This document shows positions 1 through 8,651 of a stretch of 64,000 bases of DNA, piece after piece. Where the stretch lies: contig NZ_JABWQX020000001.1 of NCBI RefSeq assembly GCF_014268655.2, positions 2,138,001 through 2,202,000 on the forward strand, in the 5' to 3' direction. The number at the start of each line of letters is the position of its first letter. Position 1 is the stretch's first letter. The notes below the pieces were generated by a model, which was not told where the DNA came from, ran no database searches, and saw only the letters and a program-made list of their open reading frames with translations. A program made the position numbers and the translations under genes. The stretch is from Pseudomonas marvdashtae. GTDB lineage: Bacteria > Pseudomonadota > Gammaproteobacteria > Pseudomonadales > Pseudomonadaceae.

Positions 1-1
1 C

Positions 2-1108
2 CGCGCCATCGCCGAGCAGGCGAACAATGGCTTGACCACGATGCTGCCCGGCGAGGACGCGGTGGTGTGCGGCGAGTTGCTGGCTCAGCAATTTGGGCTG
101 CCTTACTGGCAAGTGACCGCGAATGCGACTGACGCCAACCGTTATGTGCTGCGCTGGGCGCGCGCCATCACCAAACGCAATGTCCTGCTGGTGTTCGACG
201 GCTGCTATCACGGCACCGTGGATGACGTGATGGTGCGCTACCGCGACGGCAAGACAGTGCACCGTCCGGGTCTTGTGGGCCAGGCCTACGACTTGAGCCA
301 GTACAGTCGATCCATCCCCTTCAACGATGTCGCCGCACTGGAGGCTGCGTTAGCTCAGGGCGATGTGTGCGCGCTGATGTGCGAGCCGGCGATGACGAAC
401 ATCGGCATGGTCCTGCCCGATCCTGGGTTCATGCAAAAGTGCCGAGAATTGACCCGCCAATATGGCAGCCTGCTGGTCATTGATGAGACTCACACGATTT
501 CCACGGGCTTGGGTGGATGCACGCGCCAATGGGCGTTGGAACCCGACTTTTTCGTGGTGGGTAAACCCATCGCAGGGGGCATGCCTTGCGCTGTGTTTGG
601 CGTGACCGAGGAAGTTGCCCGGGCCATGCGCGACGTGCAGATGAGCGCAGAGGGCGGCGGCCATGGACACAGTGGCATGGGAACAACGCTGTCCGCCAAC
701 TCGCTGGCGATGCGCTGCATGCGCGCCAGTCTTGAAGAGGTCATGACCGACGGAGCCTACCAGCACATGCTGTCTGTCGCCTCACGACTGGCGCAGGGAT
801 TTCGCGCGTTGTTCAAGCGCCACCAACTGAACTGGTCTGTCACCGAGTTGGGCGCTCGTTGTGAGTTTCAATTCTGTGCCACGTCGCCCAGAACCGGTGC
901 GCAAGCCGAGGCGGCTTTTCATGACAGCCTTCAAATGGCGCTGCACCTCTACCTGATCAATCGCGGCATCCTGATCACACCTTTTCACAACATGACCCTG
1001 TGCTGTCCACAAACAAGTGATGCAGATATCGACAGGCTGATCGGTGAACTGGATAACGCGCTGACCACGCTGCTTGCGCTGCCGGGAGCCCGGGTCCTCT
1101 CTTCATAA
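2..1108 (+). CDS. Class III PLP-dependent aminotransferase, 5'-truncated by the window edge
   Basis: The reading frame is already open at base 2, so the N-terminus lies outside the window; about 368 residues are visible. The fold is that of fold-type I class III aminotransferases, closest in style to glutamate-1-semialdehyde 2,1-aminomutase-like proteins. The cofactor pocket is recognisable as LLVIDETHT (the Asp that contacts the pyridine nitrogen) and VVGKPIAGG, whose Lys at about base 563 should form the internal aldimine. It is followed at 68 nt by a glutamine-synthetase-like ligase and then an aldehyde dehydrogenase on the same strand, so a role in amine or amino-acid catabolism is inferred. 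The substrate cannot be told from sequence. A second, divergent family member lies at 8652-9998. Confidence 0.85.
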   Translation, partial: RAIAEQANNGLTTMLPGEDAVVCGELLAQQFGLPYWQVTANATDANRYVLRWARAITKRNVLLVFDGCYHGTVDDVMVRYRDGKTVHRPGLVGQAYDLSQYSRSIPFNDVAALEAALAQGDVCALMCEPAMTNIGMVLPDPGFMQKCRELTRQYGSLLVIDETHTISTGLGGCTRQWALEPDFFVVGKPIAGGMPCAVFGVTEEVARAMRDVQMSAEGGGHGHSGMGTTLSANSLAMRCMRASLEEVMTDGAYQHMLSVASRLAQGFRALFKRHQLNWSVTELGARCEFQFCATSPRTGAQAEAAFHDSLQMALHLYLINRGILITPFHNMTLCCPQTSDADIDRLIGELDNALTTLLALPGARVLSS

Positions 1109-1176
1109 GTGGATGCTGACGCCGCCGTTTTTTCAAATACTGCCAAGGCGCTTGAATGAGCGCCAAGAGGTTTGAC

Positions 1177-2544
1177 ATGCAATTTTCTGATAGAAAAGAG
1201 GCCGAGGATTATCTCGCCGCACACCCTGAAGTGCTGAGCATCGAGTTGTTCCTGATCGACGCGAATGGCGTGCCACGGGGCAAACTGTTGCATCGTAACG
1301 AGCTGCTGGCGATCTATGAAAATGGTCGGCCACTGCCAAGCTCCATTCTTGCCTTGACCGTACAGGGTGAAGACGTGGACGAGACTGGCCTGGTCTGGGA
1401 TGTCGCTGACGCTGATTGCTGGACCTATCCCTTGCCGGGGAGCCTGACCCTGCAACCCTGGCGCGCCCAACCAACCGGTCAAGTGCAGGTGAGCATGCAC
1501 CCCACCCAGGGTCTTCCCGCCGCGCCCGTCGACCCGCGCCATGTACTGGTGAGCACCATCGAGCGGCTCAAAGCCGATGGCTTCCATCCGGTAATGGCCG
1601 TTGAGTTGGAGTTTTACCTGCTGGACCAACAGCGCGACGTCAACGGCCGACCGCAGCCGGCGCAGCAAACCAATGGCGTACGTCCGGTGGCTCCGCAGGT
1701 GTATGGCGTATACGAACTCGAACAGGTTCAACCGTTTCTTGATGACCTCTACGCAGCGTGCGCGCTGCAGGGCTTACCGGTGCGTACGGCGATCTCCGAG
1801 TATGCGCCGGGTCAGCTCGAGTTGACGCTGGAGCATCGTTTCGACGCACTCCAGGCCATCGATGAAGGCGTACGTTACAAACGCCTGGTCAAGGGTGTCG
1901 CCAACAAACACGGGCTGCAAGCGTGCTTCATGGCCAAGCCATTCAGCGATCAGGCCGGCAGCGGTCTGCACCTGCACGTCAGCCTGGCCGACGAGGAGGG
2001 CAACAACCTGTATGCGAGCGAAGATCCGCAGGGCACGCCGCTGTTGCGTCACTCCATTGGCGGGATGATGGCAACCTTGTTCGACTCGCTGGCGATCTTT
2101 TGCCCCCATGCCAACTCCTATCGCAGGTTTCAGACCGGCAGTTACGCGCCGCTGGCCAAAAGCTGGGGCGTCAACAATCGTACGGTGTCGTTCCGCGTGC
2201 CCGGTGGCCCTGCGATCAGTCGGCACATTGAACACCGCATTTGCGGTGCCGATGCCAACCCCTATCTCGCTGCTGCCGCGTTGCTGGCGGGCATTCACCA
2301 CGGCATCACGCATCAGAGCGATCCTGGCGCTGCGATTGTGGGCAACGGCTATGAACAGGCGACCGATTTTTTACCCACCGACTGGCTGACCGCGTTGCAG
2401 GCACTGGAACGCTCTACCTGGGCTCGCGAGGCGCTGGGCGCTGAATTCCTCAAGGTGTACCTGGCGATCAAGTGGCGCGAGTTCCGTACCTTCAATGCCG
2501 AGGTCGGCGAGCAGGACTGGCGCTGGTACCTCACTCACGCATGA
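1177..2544 (+). CDS. Glutamine synthetase-like gamma-glutamyl ligase (PuuA/SpuI type)
   Basis: A 455-residue type I glutamine synthetase family protein. Visible catalytic blocks are VMAVELEFYLLD (metal-binding Glu), SGLHLHVSLAD (ATP/metal site), NRTVSFRVPGG and NPYLAAAALLAG. Many such paralogues in pseudomonads ligate glutamate to polyamines or other amines instead of ammonia, and the flanking aminotransferase and aldehyde dehydrogenase fit that use; this is inference. The start at 1177 is preferred because AAGAGG sits 6 nt upstream. An in-frame ATG at 1156 would add seven residues but has a weaker ribosome binding site. The gene is 72 nt from the aldehyde dehydrogenase and probably co-transcribed with it. 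Confidence 0.85.
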   Translation: MQFSDRKEAEDYLAAHPEVLSIELFLIDANGVPRGKLLHRNELLAIYENGRPLPSSILALTVQGEDVDETGLVWDVADADCWTYPLPGSLTLQPWRAQPTGQVQVSMHPTQGLPAAPVDPRHVLVSTIERLKADGFHPVMAVELEFYLLDQQRDVNGRPQPAQQTNGVRPVAPQVYGVYELEQVQPFLDDLYAACALQGLPVRTAISEYAPGQLELTLEHRFDALQAIDEGVRYKRLVKGVANKHGLQACFMAKPFSDQAGSGLHLHVSLADEEGNNLYASEDPQGTPLLRHSIGGMMATLFDSLAIFCPHANSYRRFQTGSYAPLAKSWGVNNRTVSFRVPGGPAISRHIEHRICGADANPYLAAAALLAGIHHGITHQSDPGAAIVGNGYEQATDFLPTDWLTALQALERSTWAREALGAEFLKVYLAIKWREFRTFNAEVGEQDWRWYLTHA

Positions 2545-2616
2545 ATGTCGCCCCGTCAGCGTGTCTTGAAACGGACCGCTGAGGGCACCTCTTTCCGAGT
2601 TATCCAGAGATAAACC

Positions 2617-4044
2617 ATGAACCATGCGCTCAAGTTCTACATCGATGGCCAGTGGGTCGACACCCAGTCGGGCAACACCCTGGAGGTGATCGACCCTTCC
2701 ACCGAGCAAGCCTTCATCAGCATCGCGGTGGGCAACGCGGCGGATGTGGACAGCGCGGTAAACGCTGCTGCCAGGGCCTTTCCCGCGTTCTCTGTAACCC
2801 CCGTCGGCGAACGCCTGGCACTGCTCAAAAACATCCTGCGGGTCTACAACCTGCGCTACGAAGACCTGGTCAAGGCCGTCAGCCAGGAGATGGGCGCGCC
2901 GTTGCATTTTGCCCGTGACTCACAAGTCTGGAGTGGCCGCGCGCACCTGGAGTCGACCATCAGTGCCCTGGAGACGTTCCAGTTCAACGAAGTGCACGGC
3001 ATTACTCAGGTGATGCGTGAAGCCATCGGCGTCTGCGCCCTGATCACGCCCTGGAACTGGCCGCTGAACCAGATCGTCTGCAAGGTCGCGCCCGCCATTG
3101 CCGCCGGTTGCACCGTGGTGCTCAAACCCAGTGAGATCGCGCCTCTGACCGGCATCATCTTCGCCGAAATCATGCATGAGGCGGGCGTGCCGGCCGGGGT
3201 GTTCAACCTGCTTAACGGCACCGGGCCGGATGTGGGCCATTACATGGCCAGCCACCCGAAAGTCGATATGGTCTCGTTCACCGGTTCCACCCGCGCAGGT
3301 ATTCTTGTCGCCAAGGCAGCGGCCGATACGGTTAAGCGCGTGGCTCAGGAGTTGGGCGGTAAATCGGCCAATATCCTGCTGGAAGACGCAGACTTTGATG
3401 TGGCGGTGGCCAAGGGGGTTAAGGGCTGCTTTTCGAACTCCGGGCAATCCTGCAATGCGCCGACCCGCATGCTGGTACCACGCGCGCAGCATGCCCGTGC
3501 CCTGCAGATTGCCAAAATAACCGCCGAGCAGCTGGTTACCGGCAACCCGCAGGAGGCCAGCACGAATCTCGGTCCGGTCATCAGCGACGCACAGTTCGCC
3601 AAGATTCAGAGCCTGATCGCCATCGGTATCGAGGAGGGCGCCACCTTGGTGACTGGCGGTCTGGGCCGTCCTGAGGGCCTGGACAAGGGCTACTATGTGC
3701 GACCCACCGTGTTCGGCGACGTGACCGCGCAGATGACCATTGCCCGCGAAGAAATCTTCGGCCCCGTGCTGTCGATCATTGCCTATGACAGCGAAGCGCA
3801 GGCCATCGAAATGGCCAACGACACCGTCTACGGCCTGGCCGCCTACATACAGTCCGGTAATATCGAGCATGCCCGCGCCGTTGCCAAACAGATGCGTGTC
3901 GGCTCGGTGTACCTGAATTACCCGGTCTGGGACACGCTCGCACCGTTTGGCGGCTACAAACAATCCGGCAATGGCCGCGAGTATGCGGGGTGGGGCATTC
4001 ACGACTTTCTGGAAATCAAGGGCGTGGTCGGTTGGAGCGACTGA
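2617..4044 (+). CDS. NAD(P)-dependent aldehyde dehydrogenase
   Basis: A 475-residue full-length aldehyde dehydrogenase. Seen in order: PWNWPLNQ in the cofactor domain, KPSE with Lys170, FTGSTRAG, the general-base Glu in QELGGKSAN (residue 245), the catalytic Cys in SNSGQSCNAP (residue 279), and REEIFGPVLS. It would oxidise a semialdehyde or aldehyde to the acid in the cytoplasm. Its place as the last gene of an aminotransferase/gamma-glutamyl-ligase operon suggests it takes the aldehyde that arises during amine breakdown. The substrate is not predictable. A strong hairpin follows at once, marking the operon end. Confidence 0.9.
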   Translation: MNHALKFYIDGQWVDTQSGNTLEVIDPSTEQAFISIAVGNAADVDSAVNAAARAFPAFSVTPVGERLALLKNILRVYNLRYEDLVKAVSQEMGAPLHFARDSQVWSGRAHLESTISALETFQFNEVHGITQVMREAIGVCALITPWNWPLNQIVCKVAPAIAAGCTVVLKPSEIAPLTGIIFAEIMHEAGVPAGVFNLLNGTGPDVGHYMASHPKVDMVSFTGSTRAGILVAKAAADTVKRVAQELGGKSANILLEDADFDVAVAKGVKGCFSNSGQSCNAPTRMLVPRAQHARALQIAKITAEQLVTGNPQEASTNLGPVISDAQFAKIQSLIAIGIEEGATLVTGGLGRPEGLDKGYYVRPTVFGDVTAQMTIAREEIFGPVLSIIAYDSEAQAIEMANDTVYGLAAYIQSGNIEHARAVAKQMRVGSVYLNYPVWDTLAPFGGYKQSGNGREYAGWGIHDFLEIKGVVGWSD

Positions 4045-4055
4045 CCACTGAACGG

Positions 4056-4098
4056 GCAACAGTTACGCCCTGAGCTGAACATGGGTCGTAACTGTTGC
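4056..4098 (+). terminator. Large hairpin ending the aldehyde dehydrogenase operon
   Basis: A perfect 12-bp stem (gcaacagttacg at 4056-4067 pairs with 4087-4098) encloses a loop that can pair further as ccc/ggg. It starts 12 nt after the stop codon. No T-run follows directly, so it may act as a terminator or as an mRNA 3'-end stabiliser. Confidence 0.6.
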
Positions 4099-4330
4099 AG
4101 GGGGACACTTTATTTTCGGTAGTCTAAGCTCACCCTCAGGAGACTCATAATGTGCGCTATCGGCAATCAGCAATGTTCTCCATTGGCTGTGGGTAGAAGC
4201 CAATATCCTTGCGTAGAGTTACACCTTTTTTTGATCTTGAAATACTCTAAAAACAAGTCCAGAATTGAGTCCTTTCTTACTTCGGAAAGAAAATAAACCC
4301 CTTAGATTTCAATGAGTCGGACACCAGATA

Positions 4331-4350
4331 CGAGTCTCGTTTCCCGCTCC
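4331..4350 (+). other. 3' end of a tRNA-Gly gene, candidate attachment-site remnant
   Basis: The 20 bases cgagtctcgtttcccgctcc match, from memory, the T-arm and acceptor 3' half of Pseudomonas tRNA-Gly(GCC). The rest of a tRNA is not present upstream. Integrative elements of the PAGI-2/PAGI-3 type are known to use tRNA-Gly 3' ends and duplicate them. If this is such a border, the element lies to the left (towards base 1) and the original downstream sequence, including the terminator at 4361, to the right. It could also be a chance or decayed tRNA remnant. Confidence 0.5.
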
Positions 4351-4360
4351 CAAGATTCAG

Positions 4361-4390
4361 AAAAAAGCCACTGAGATGAGTGGCTTTTTT
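4361..4390. terminator. Bidirectional intrinsic terminator next to the tRNA-Gly fragment
   Basis: Perfect 12-bp inverted repeat (aaaaaagccact / agtggctttttt) with a 6-nt loop. It has an A-run on one side and a T-run on the other, so it could work on both strands. Its position 10 nt after the tRNA-Gly 3' end fits a tRNA terminator. The surrounding stretch 4099-4330 and 4391-4606 holds no gene I can support. Confidence 0.85.
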
Positions 4391-4606
4391 TGTGCCTGGG
4401 ATTTCCTGATATCAATGGTTGTATGGCGATCGTCTGTTTTGTTTCTGCACTTACCCTACTGCTTGTGCCTCGAAAGAGTCGGTACGTTCTGCATCGCCCA
4501 ATCGGGCGATGGAAAATTCGAGATTGGGAACGGGCCTAGGTTTATATGCGGTGGGCTTGGGCCGGTGGGGAGGGCGTTTTTGTGACGGTACCAACGGTTA
4601 AGAATG

Positions 4607-5218
4607 TTAATCGTAGGCGAACTGGTCGATCAATCCAAGACGAGGAACATATGTTTTTGGCCGCAATAAAGCGCCTGGAGCGATCACTGCGTTTGCGCCA
4701 ATCTTGCAGCCATCACCCACCAGCGCTCCGAATTTGCTGACTCCTGTCTCGATCACATAATCTTCGTGGCGGATTTTTATATCAGCCCCGTCCAGTTCGT
4801 TACGATAGTTTGCGATGATCGCACCGGCTTCAACATTTACCGACTCGCCAATCAATGAGTCGCCAACGAAATTGAAGTGTGCAAGCTTGCTGCCATCCAG
4901 CATGAAGGTGCTTTTCAGCTCACAGCTGGGGCCAACAATGCAGTTTCTCCCGAGATACACACCTCCACGAAGGTACGCGCCCGTAGCTACGAAACAGCCC
5001 TCGCCGATGATCACTGCGCCCTTCAGTACGGCTCCTTGCTCAATGACGGCAGTTTCATGAACAGCAATATTGCCTTGACGCCGGTATCCCGCGCCAAGCG
5101 CTTCAAGCAATGCCAGGATCCGATTCTCGCAATCCTGAGCCACCGCCCAAGGGGCAGCAGAGCCCATGCCCAGCAATGGCCATTGCTTGATGTAATCATC
5201 GACTTTTGGTGATTTCAT
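4607..5218 (-). CDS. Left-handed beta-helix (hexapeptide repeat) acyltransferase-like protein
   Basis: A 203-residue protein. The first 50 or so residues are helical, with no nucleotidyltransferase signature. The rest is hexapeptide repeats such as AVIEQGAVLKGAVIIGEGCF, GGVYLGRNCIVGPSCELK and VGDGCKIGANAVIAPGALLR. The helix matches the C-terminal part of GlmU and sugar-nucleotide acetyltransferases, so an acyl- or nucleotidyltransferase-related role is likely, but a uridylyltransferase domain is absent. The start is ATG at 5218 with GGAAGA about 7 nt upstream. It stands alone, convergent to the tRNA fragment, with a bestrophin gene upstream on the same strand. The exact substrate is not recognisable. 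Confidence 0.75.
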   Translation of the reverse strand: MKSPKVDDYIKQWPLLGMGSAAPWAVAQDCENRILALLEALGAGYRRQGNIAVHETAVIEQGAVLKGAVIIGEGCFVATGAYLRGGVYLGRNCIVGPSCELKSTFMLDGSKLAHFNFVGDSLIGESVNVEAGAIIANYRNELDGADIKIRHEDYVIETGVSKFGALVGDGCKIGANAVIAPGALLRPKTYVPRLGLIDQFAYD

Positions 5219-5345
5219 AAAAGATCTTCCGAAAAGTGAGCTTGGTTATGCCTGCCTTGCGCCCATTGGACGTAATCACGCGGATGTTGCGCCGGCGTTT
5301 TGATTCATTCGGGAGCCTTCACAAGCACAGCCGGTTCCCGATTGC

Positions 5346-6248
5346 TCAAGCGTTCTCTTTAAGCCCGCGCACATCACCCAAGGAATCGCGCTGCATCGAC
5401 TGCAGGTTCTTTTCGATGGTTTCGCACAGCGCTTCCATCTGGATCTGATGTTCGCTGTGGCGAAACGGGCTCTGCAGATCGGTGCCGATGCGCTCGATTG
5501 CCAGCAGCATAAACCCAACCACGGTCGAAGCCAGCGGCGTGAACCAGCCCAGGGATTCCACCAGTCCAACCGGCACAATCAGGCAGAACAGCGAGATAAA
5601 CAGCCGTGGAAAATACACATAAGGGTAGGGCAGCGGCGTATTCGCGATCCGCTCCATGCCGCCCTGACTGTTGGACAGGTCCACCAGCGTCGACTCAAGA
5701 CGCGCCAGGCGAATACTGTCCAGGTGCCCGGCCTGGTATTCCCGCGCGAGCAAAGTCGCCGAGCCGGTGAGGATATCGTTGGCAAAGTTATTGGTCGTGC
5801 CACTGCGGGCAAACTCTTCGGCCGGAATAAAGGCGCGCACCTCCTCGGGACAAGGCTGGCCTTGCAGATGCGCGGCGAGGCAATTCACATAAGCGACGTG
5901 GCGGCGCAACAGGGTCGACTTGACCGGATTCACCTCGCTGTCGGCGTCGTCCAGCAGCGTCAGCACCTGACGGGCGAAGCTGCGTGAGTTGTTGATCATC
6001 GTCCCCCACAGCGTCCGCGCTTCCCACCAGCGGTTGTAAGCACTGCTGTTGCGGAAACTGATCAACACCACCAACGCCGAGCCGAGCAAGGTCAGCGGCA
6101 TCAGCGGCAGGTTCAGCTTGGCGTTGAGAAATAGCATGAAGTCCACCGTGACGGCGATGTCCCAGAGCAACAACCAGAACAACGCCCAGCCCACATAGCC
6201 CATGGTCTTGACGATCAGACGGTAATTTTTGACGATGGCAGCTTTCAA
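5346..6248 (-). CDS. Bestrophin-like (UPF0187) membrane channel protein
   Basis: A 300-residue bestrophin homologue of the bacterial YneE type. Visible are two N-terminal membrane segments (about 15-40 and 48-65), the conserved RNSSAYNRWWEARTLWG block, a long cytosolic helical part, and a second membrane pair around PRLFISLFCLIVPVGLVESLGWFTPLASTVVGFMLL. Bacterial members form pentameric ion channels; which ion passes here is unknown. The start codon is TTG at 6248 with AGG 7 nt upstream. The next ATG, codon 16, would remove the conserved N-terminal KNYR segment. Confidence 0.85.
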   Translation of the reverse strand: MKAAIVKNYRLIVKTMGYVGWALFWLLLWDIAVTVDFMLFLNAKLNLPLMPLTLLGSALVVLISFRNSSAYNRWWEARTLWGTMINNSRSFARQVLTLLDDADSEVNPVKSTLLRRHVAYVNCLAAHLQGQPCPEEVRAFIPAEEFARSGTTNNFANDILTGSATLLAREYQAGHLDSIRLARLESTLVDLSNSQGGMERIANTPLPYPYVYFPRLFISLFCLIVPVGLVESLGWFTPLASTVVGFMLLAIERIGTDLQSPFRHSEHQIQMEALCETIEKNLQSMQRDSLGDVRGLKENA

Positions 6249-6513
6249 ACGGAACCTCGTGGCGAGCAGTTAGCTTAAACGCTTAAGCTCGGACGATGCT
6301 TGGGGGCAAAGGTTCGGTTGGCGCGGGAAGCATGACATTTTGGTCGATGTATGCGCAAAGGTCGAAATGTTGTTTGCCCACCTCAAAGGCATCCTGGAAT
6401 TGGATCGCCTGCGACTACGATTCTTAATGGAAAGCGCAAGCATCAAGCCATAACGTCAATCAATGTGGACTAGAGTTATCCCCGTCTAAAACATGCTGAA
6501 AGAGGACTGTGAA

Positions 6514-8502
6514 ATGGAAGATTCACTCCGCTCCCCCCAGAACTCGCCACTCAAGACGGGTCTGGTTACCGTAGGCTACACCGGTGTAGATGAGCCCGGT
6601 CGCATAGTGGCGGACGCCGATGGCTCTATCTGGTTCGCGGGGTACAGCTCATCCTATTCCTTCGATGATGATTATTGGGCGGCCGACTACCGGGCTACCC
6701 TGAGCAAGTTCAATCCTGACGGCACTGTCGATACGAGCTTCAGTGACGATGGCAAAAGCTTTTTAGGCCCTTACGTCAGCTATTGGTATGGCGGTGCTGC
6801 CGAGTTTGGCGGCGGGGCAGCGGTGCAGTTAGGTGGAAAGTACCTTGTGATCGACTCAGGCTCCAAGGCAACGGTATCGCGATTCAATATCGACGGTGCC
6901 CTTGATAAAAGCTTTGGCGAAGGTGGCAGGGTGGTTACCCCAGTGGGCGACGATGCGCAAAATGCAATCGCGGTGCTGGCAGACGGCAGCATCCTGGTAG
7001 GTTTTTCTGCTGTGGACGACGAAAGTTACACGGAAATTGCGCGCCTCACGCCAGACGGTGAAATCGACCTGAGCTTTGGCGGCGACGGGCGCCTGGAGAT
7101 TGCTGGCGTAGGAAATTATTCTCCCTTCGGCTTGACGCTCCAGCAGGACGGCAAGGTTCTGTTGACTTCCACTCAAGGCATAGTCCGTGTGAACGCTGAT
7201 GGAACATTGGACAAGGAATTTGATGTCGACGGCATCGCGTCCTATTCGAAGGGTTCCGCTTCAGGGGTCACCGTACAGGCCGACGGAAAGATTCTCGTCC
7301 TTGGCAGTTTCGAGAATGGGGCGGGCATTTATCGCCTCAATCCCGACGGCAGTCTCGATACTACCTTCGGTGGCAGTGGGCAGCTGGCCGACGGTTTCGC
7401 CGCGCCGGGCATCAGTGGAAGAGATGCCGTGGTGCTTGCTGACGGTCGAATCCTCGTTTCCGGAACAGTTTCCACCTTTGCTGATGGGACCAATCTTGGC
7501 ATTATGCGGCTGGACCCGGATGGCAACCTTGATACAACCTTTGGGAATCCTGACGACGGCTACAGGCACCTTACCGGTGGTACAGCGGATAATCTGTTAG
7601 TAGGTACCCACTCCTACAACTATGCAATTTCAGGTGGAGCCGGCAACGATCTGATCGATGGCCGTGGTGGCCGCGACCTGCTCACCGGGGGTGAGGGCGA
7701 TGACGTGTTCCGCTTCCAGTCGATGACGGACAGCTTCCGAACCGCTGATACTGCCTTTAGTGATCGAATCCGCGACTTCAATGCAGACGAGGATATGCTG
7801 GATCTTTCAGCGCTTGGTTTTACGGCGTTGGGTAATGGTCATGGGGGAACGCTTGCATTGAAGGTGAACGAGGAGGGCACGCGGACCTACCTGAAGAGCT
7901 ACGATGCTGATCCCGACGGTCAGCGCTTCGAGCTTGTGTTTGATGGCGACCTCAGTCAACAGCTGGATGCAAACAACCTCCTCTTTACACCCGGCCTCTT
8001 GAGTGGAAGCGACGCCAACGATTCCCTCTTCGCGCACGGTTGGACAGAAACGCTTATGGGATTGGCAGGGAACGATACGTTGACCGGCAGCCTGGGAAAT
8101 ACCTCGCTTGATGGCGGCGCGGGACGGGATCTTTTAGTGGGGGGCGGTGGCATTGATGCGTTCCACTTCGGTTCAGTGAGCGACAGTTACCGGACGGACT
8201 CGGTAAATTCTGCAGATCGCATTTTTGGTTTCGAACAAGGCGTCGATAGGATTGACGTCTCGGCCCTGGGCTTCGTCGGCCTTGGGAGCGGTCACAACGG
8301 CACTCTTCAAGTCAGGACAAACGCGGATAACACGCTTACCTATCTCAGAAGCCTGGAGACCGATGAGTCAGGTGCCAGATTCGAGGTCACGCTGCAGGGT
8401 AGTTATCAGTTTCAGAGTGAGTCGTTCATTTTCGCTTCGACACACACTGGCATTGCGGAAATACAGCTGTTGGGTATGTCACCGGACTACACCCTGGCTT
8501 GA
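6514..8502 (+). CDS. Delta-60 repeat / RTX calcium-binding exported protein
   Basis: A 662-residue protein without a Sec signal peptide. The first 350 residues hold about six delta-60 repeats (NPDGTVDTSFSDDGK, NIDGALDKSFGEGGR, TPDGEIDLSFGGDGR, NADGTLDKEF, NPDGSLDTTFGG, DPDGNLDTTFG), a beta-propeller-like array. Two related modules of about 140 residues follow, each with a GGxGxD-type nonapeptide motif (GGAGNDLIDGRGGRDLL and LAGNDTLTGS...GGAGRDLLVG) and a serralysin-C-terminal-like block (DRIRDF / DRIFGF). RTX proteins of this type leave by a type I secretion system, but no such transporter is adjacent. ATG 6514 is chosen because AGAGGA lies 7 nt upstream; ATG 6493 lacks a good site. Confidence 0.85.
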   Translation: MEDSLRSPQNSPLKTGLVTVGYTGVDEPGRIVADADGSIWFAGYSSSYSFDDDYWAADYRATLSKFNPDGTVDTSFSDDGKSFLGPYVSYWYGGAAEFGGGAAVQLGGKYLVIDSGSKATVSRFNIDGALDKSFGEGGRVVTPVGDDAQNAIAVLADGSILVGFSAVDDESYTEIARLTPDGEIDLSFGGDGRLEIAGVGNYSPFGLTLQQDGKVLLTSTQGIVRVNADGTLDKEFDVDGIASYSKGSASGVTVQADGKILVLGSFENGAGIYRLNPDGSLDTTFGGSGQLADGFAAPGISGRDAVVLADGRILVSGTVSTFADGTNLGIMRLDPDGNLDTTFGNPDDGYRHLTGGTADNLLVGTHSYNYAISGGAGNDLIDGRGGRDLLTGGEGDDVFRFQSMTDSFRTADTAFSDRIRDFNADEDMLDLSALGFTALGNGHGGTLALKVNEEGTRTYLKSYDADPDGQRFELVFDGDLSQQLDANNLLFTPGLLSGSDANDSLFAHGWTETLMGLAGNDTLTGSLGNTSLDGGAGRDLLVGGGGIDAFHFGSVSDSYRTDSVNSADRIFGFEQGVDRIDVSALGFVGLGSGHNGTLQVRTNADNTLTYLRSLETDESGARFEVTLQGSYQFQSESFIFASTHTGIAEIQLLGMSPDYTLA

Positions 8503-8590
8503 TTCAGCGGACGAAAATTCAGGCCTCAAAGTGAGTAAAAAACATAGAGATGGCCGTATGAAAAAGAGGTTCAAGACTCTTTTCCTGGCT

Positions 8591-8623
8591 CTCGATACGC
8601 AGCAATCGTGCCGGCGTATCGAG
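8591..8623. repeat. Inverted repeat between convergent genes
   Basis: A perfect 10-bp inverted repeat (ctcgatacgc / gcgtatcgag) with a 13-nt loop lies between the convergent RTX gene and the aminotransferase. It has no T-run. It may be a transcription-end hairpin. Confidence 0.4.
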
Positions 8624-8651
8624 GACCGGCGGGGCATGTGGCGATGGGATA

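Noticed and set aside
985..1731. 248-residue open frame on the minus strand opposite the glutamine-synthetase-like gene
   Set aside because: It lies over the plus-strand gene with its conserved motifs; the minus frame has no known motif and is a GC-rich shadow.
2920..4059. 379-residue minus-strand frame opposite the aldehyde dehydrogenase
   Set aside because: It has no ribosome binding site or family motif, while the plus strand carries all catalytic residues.
4376..4740. Short plus-strand frames after the tRNA-Gly fragment
   Set aside because: They begin inside the terminator or overlap the beta-helix gene; no motif or ribosome binding site.
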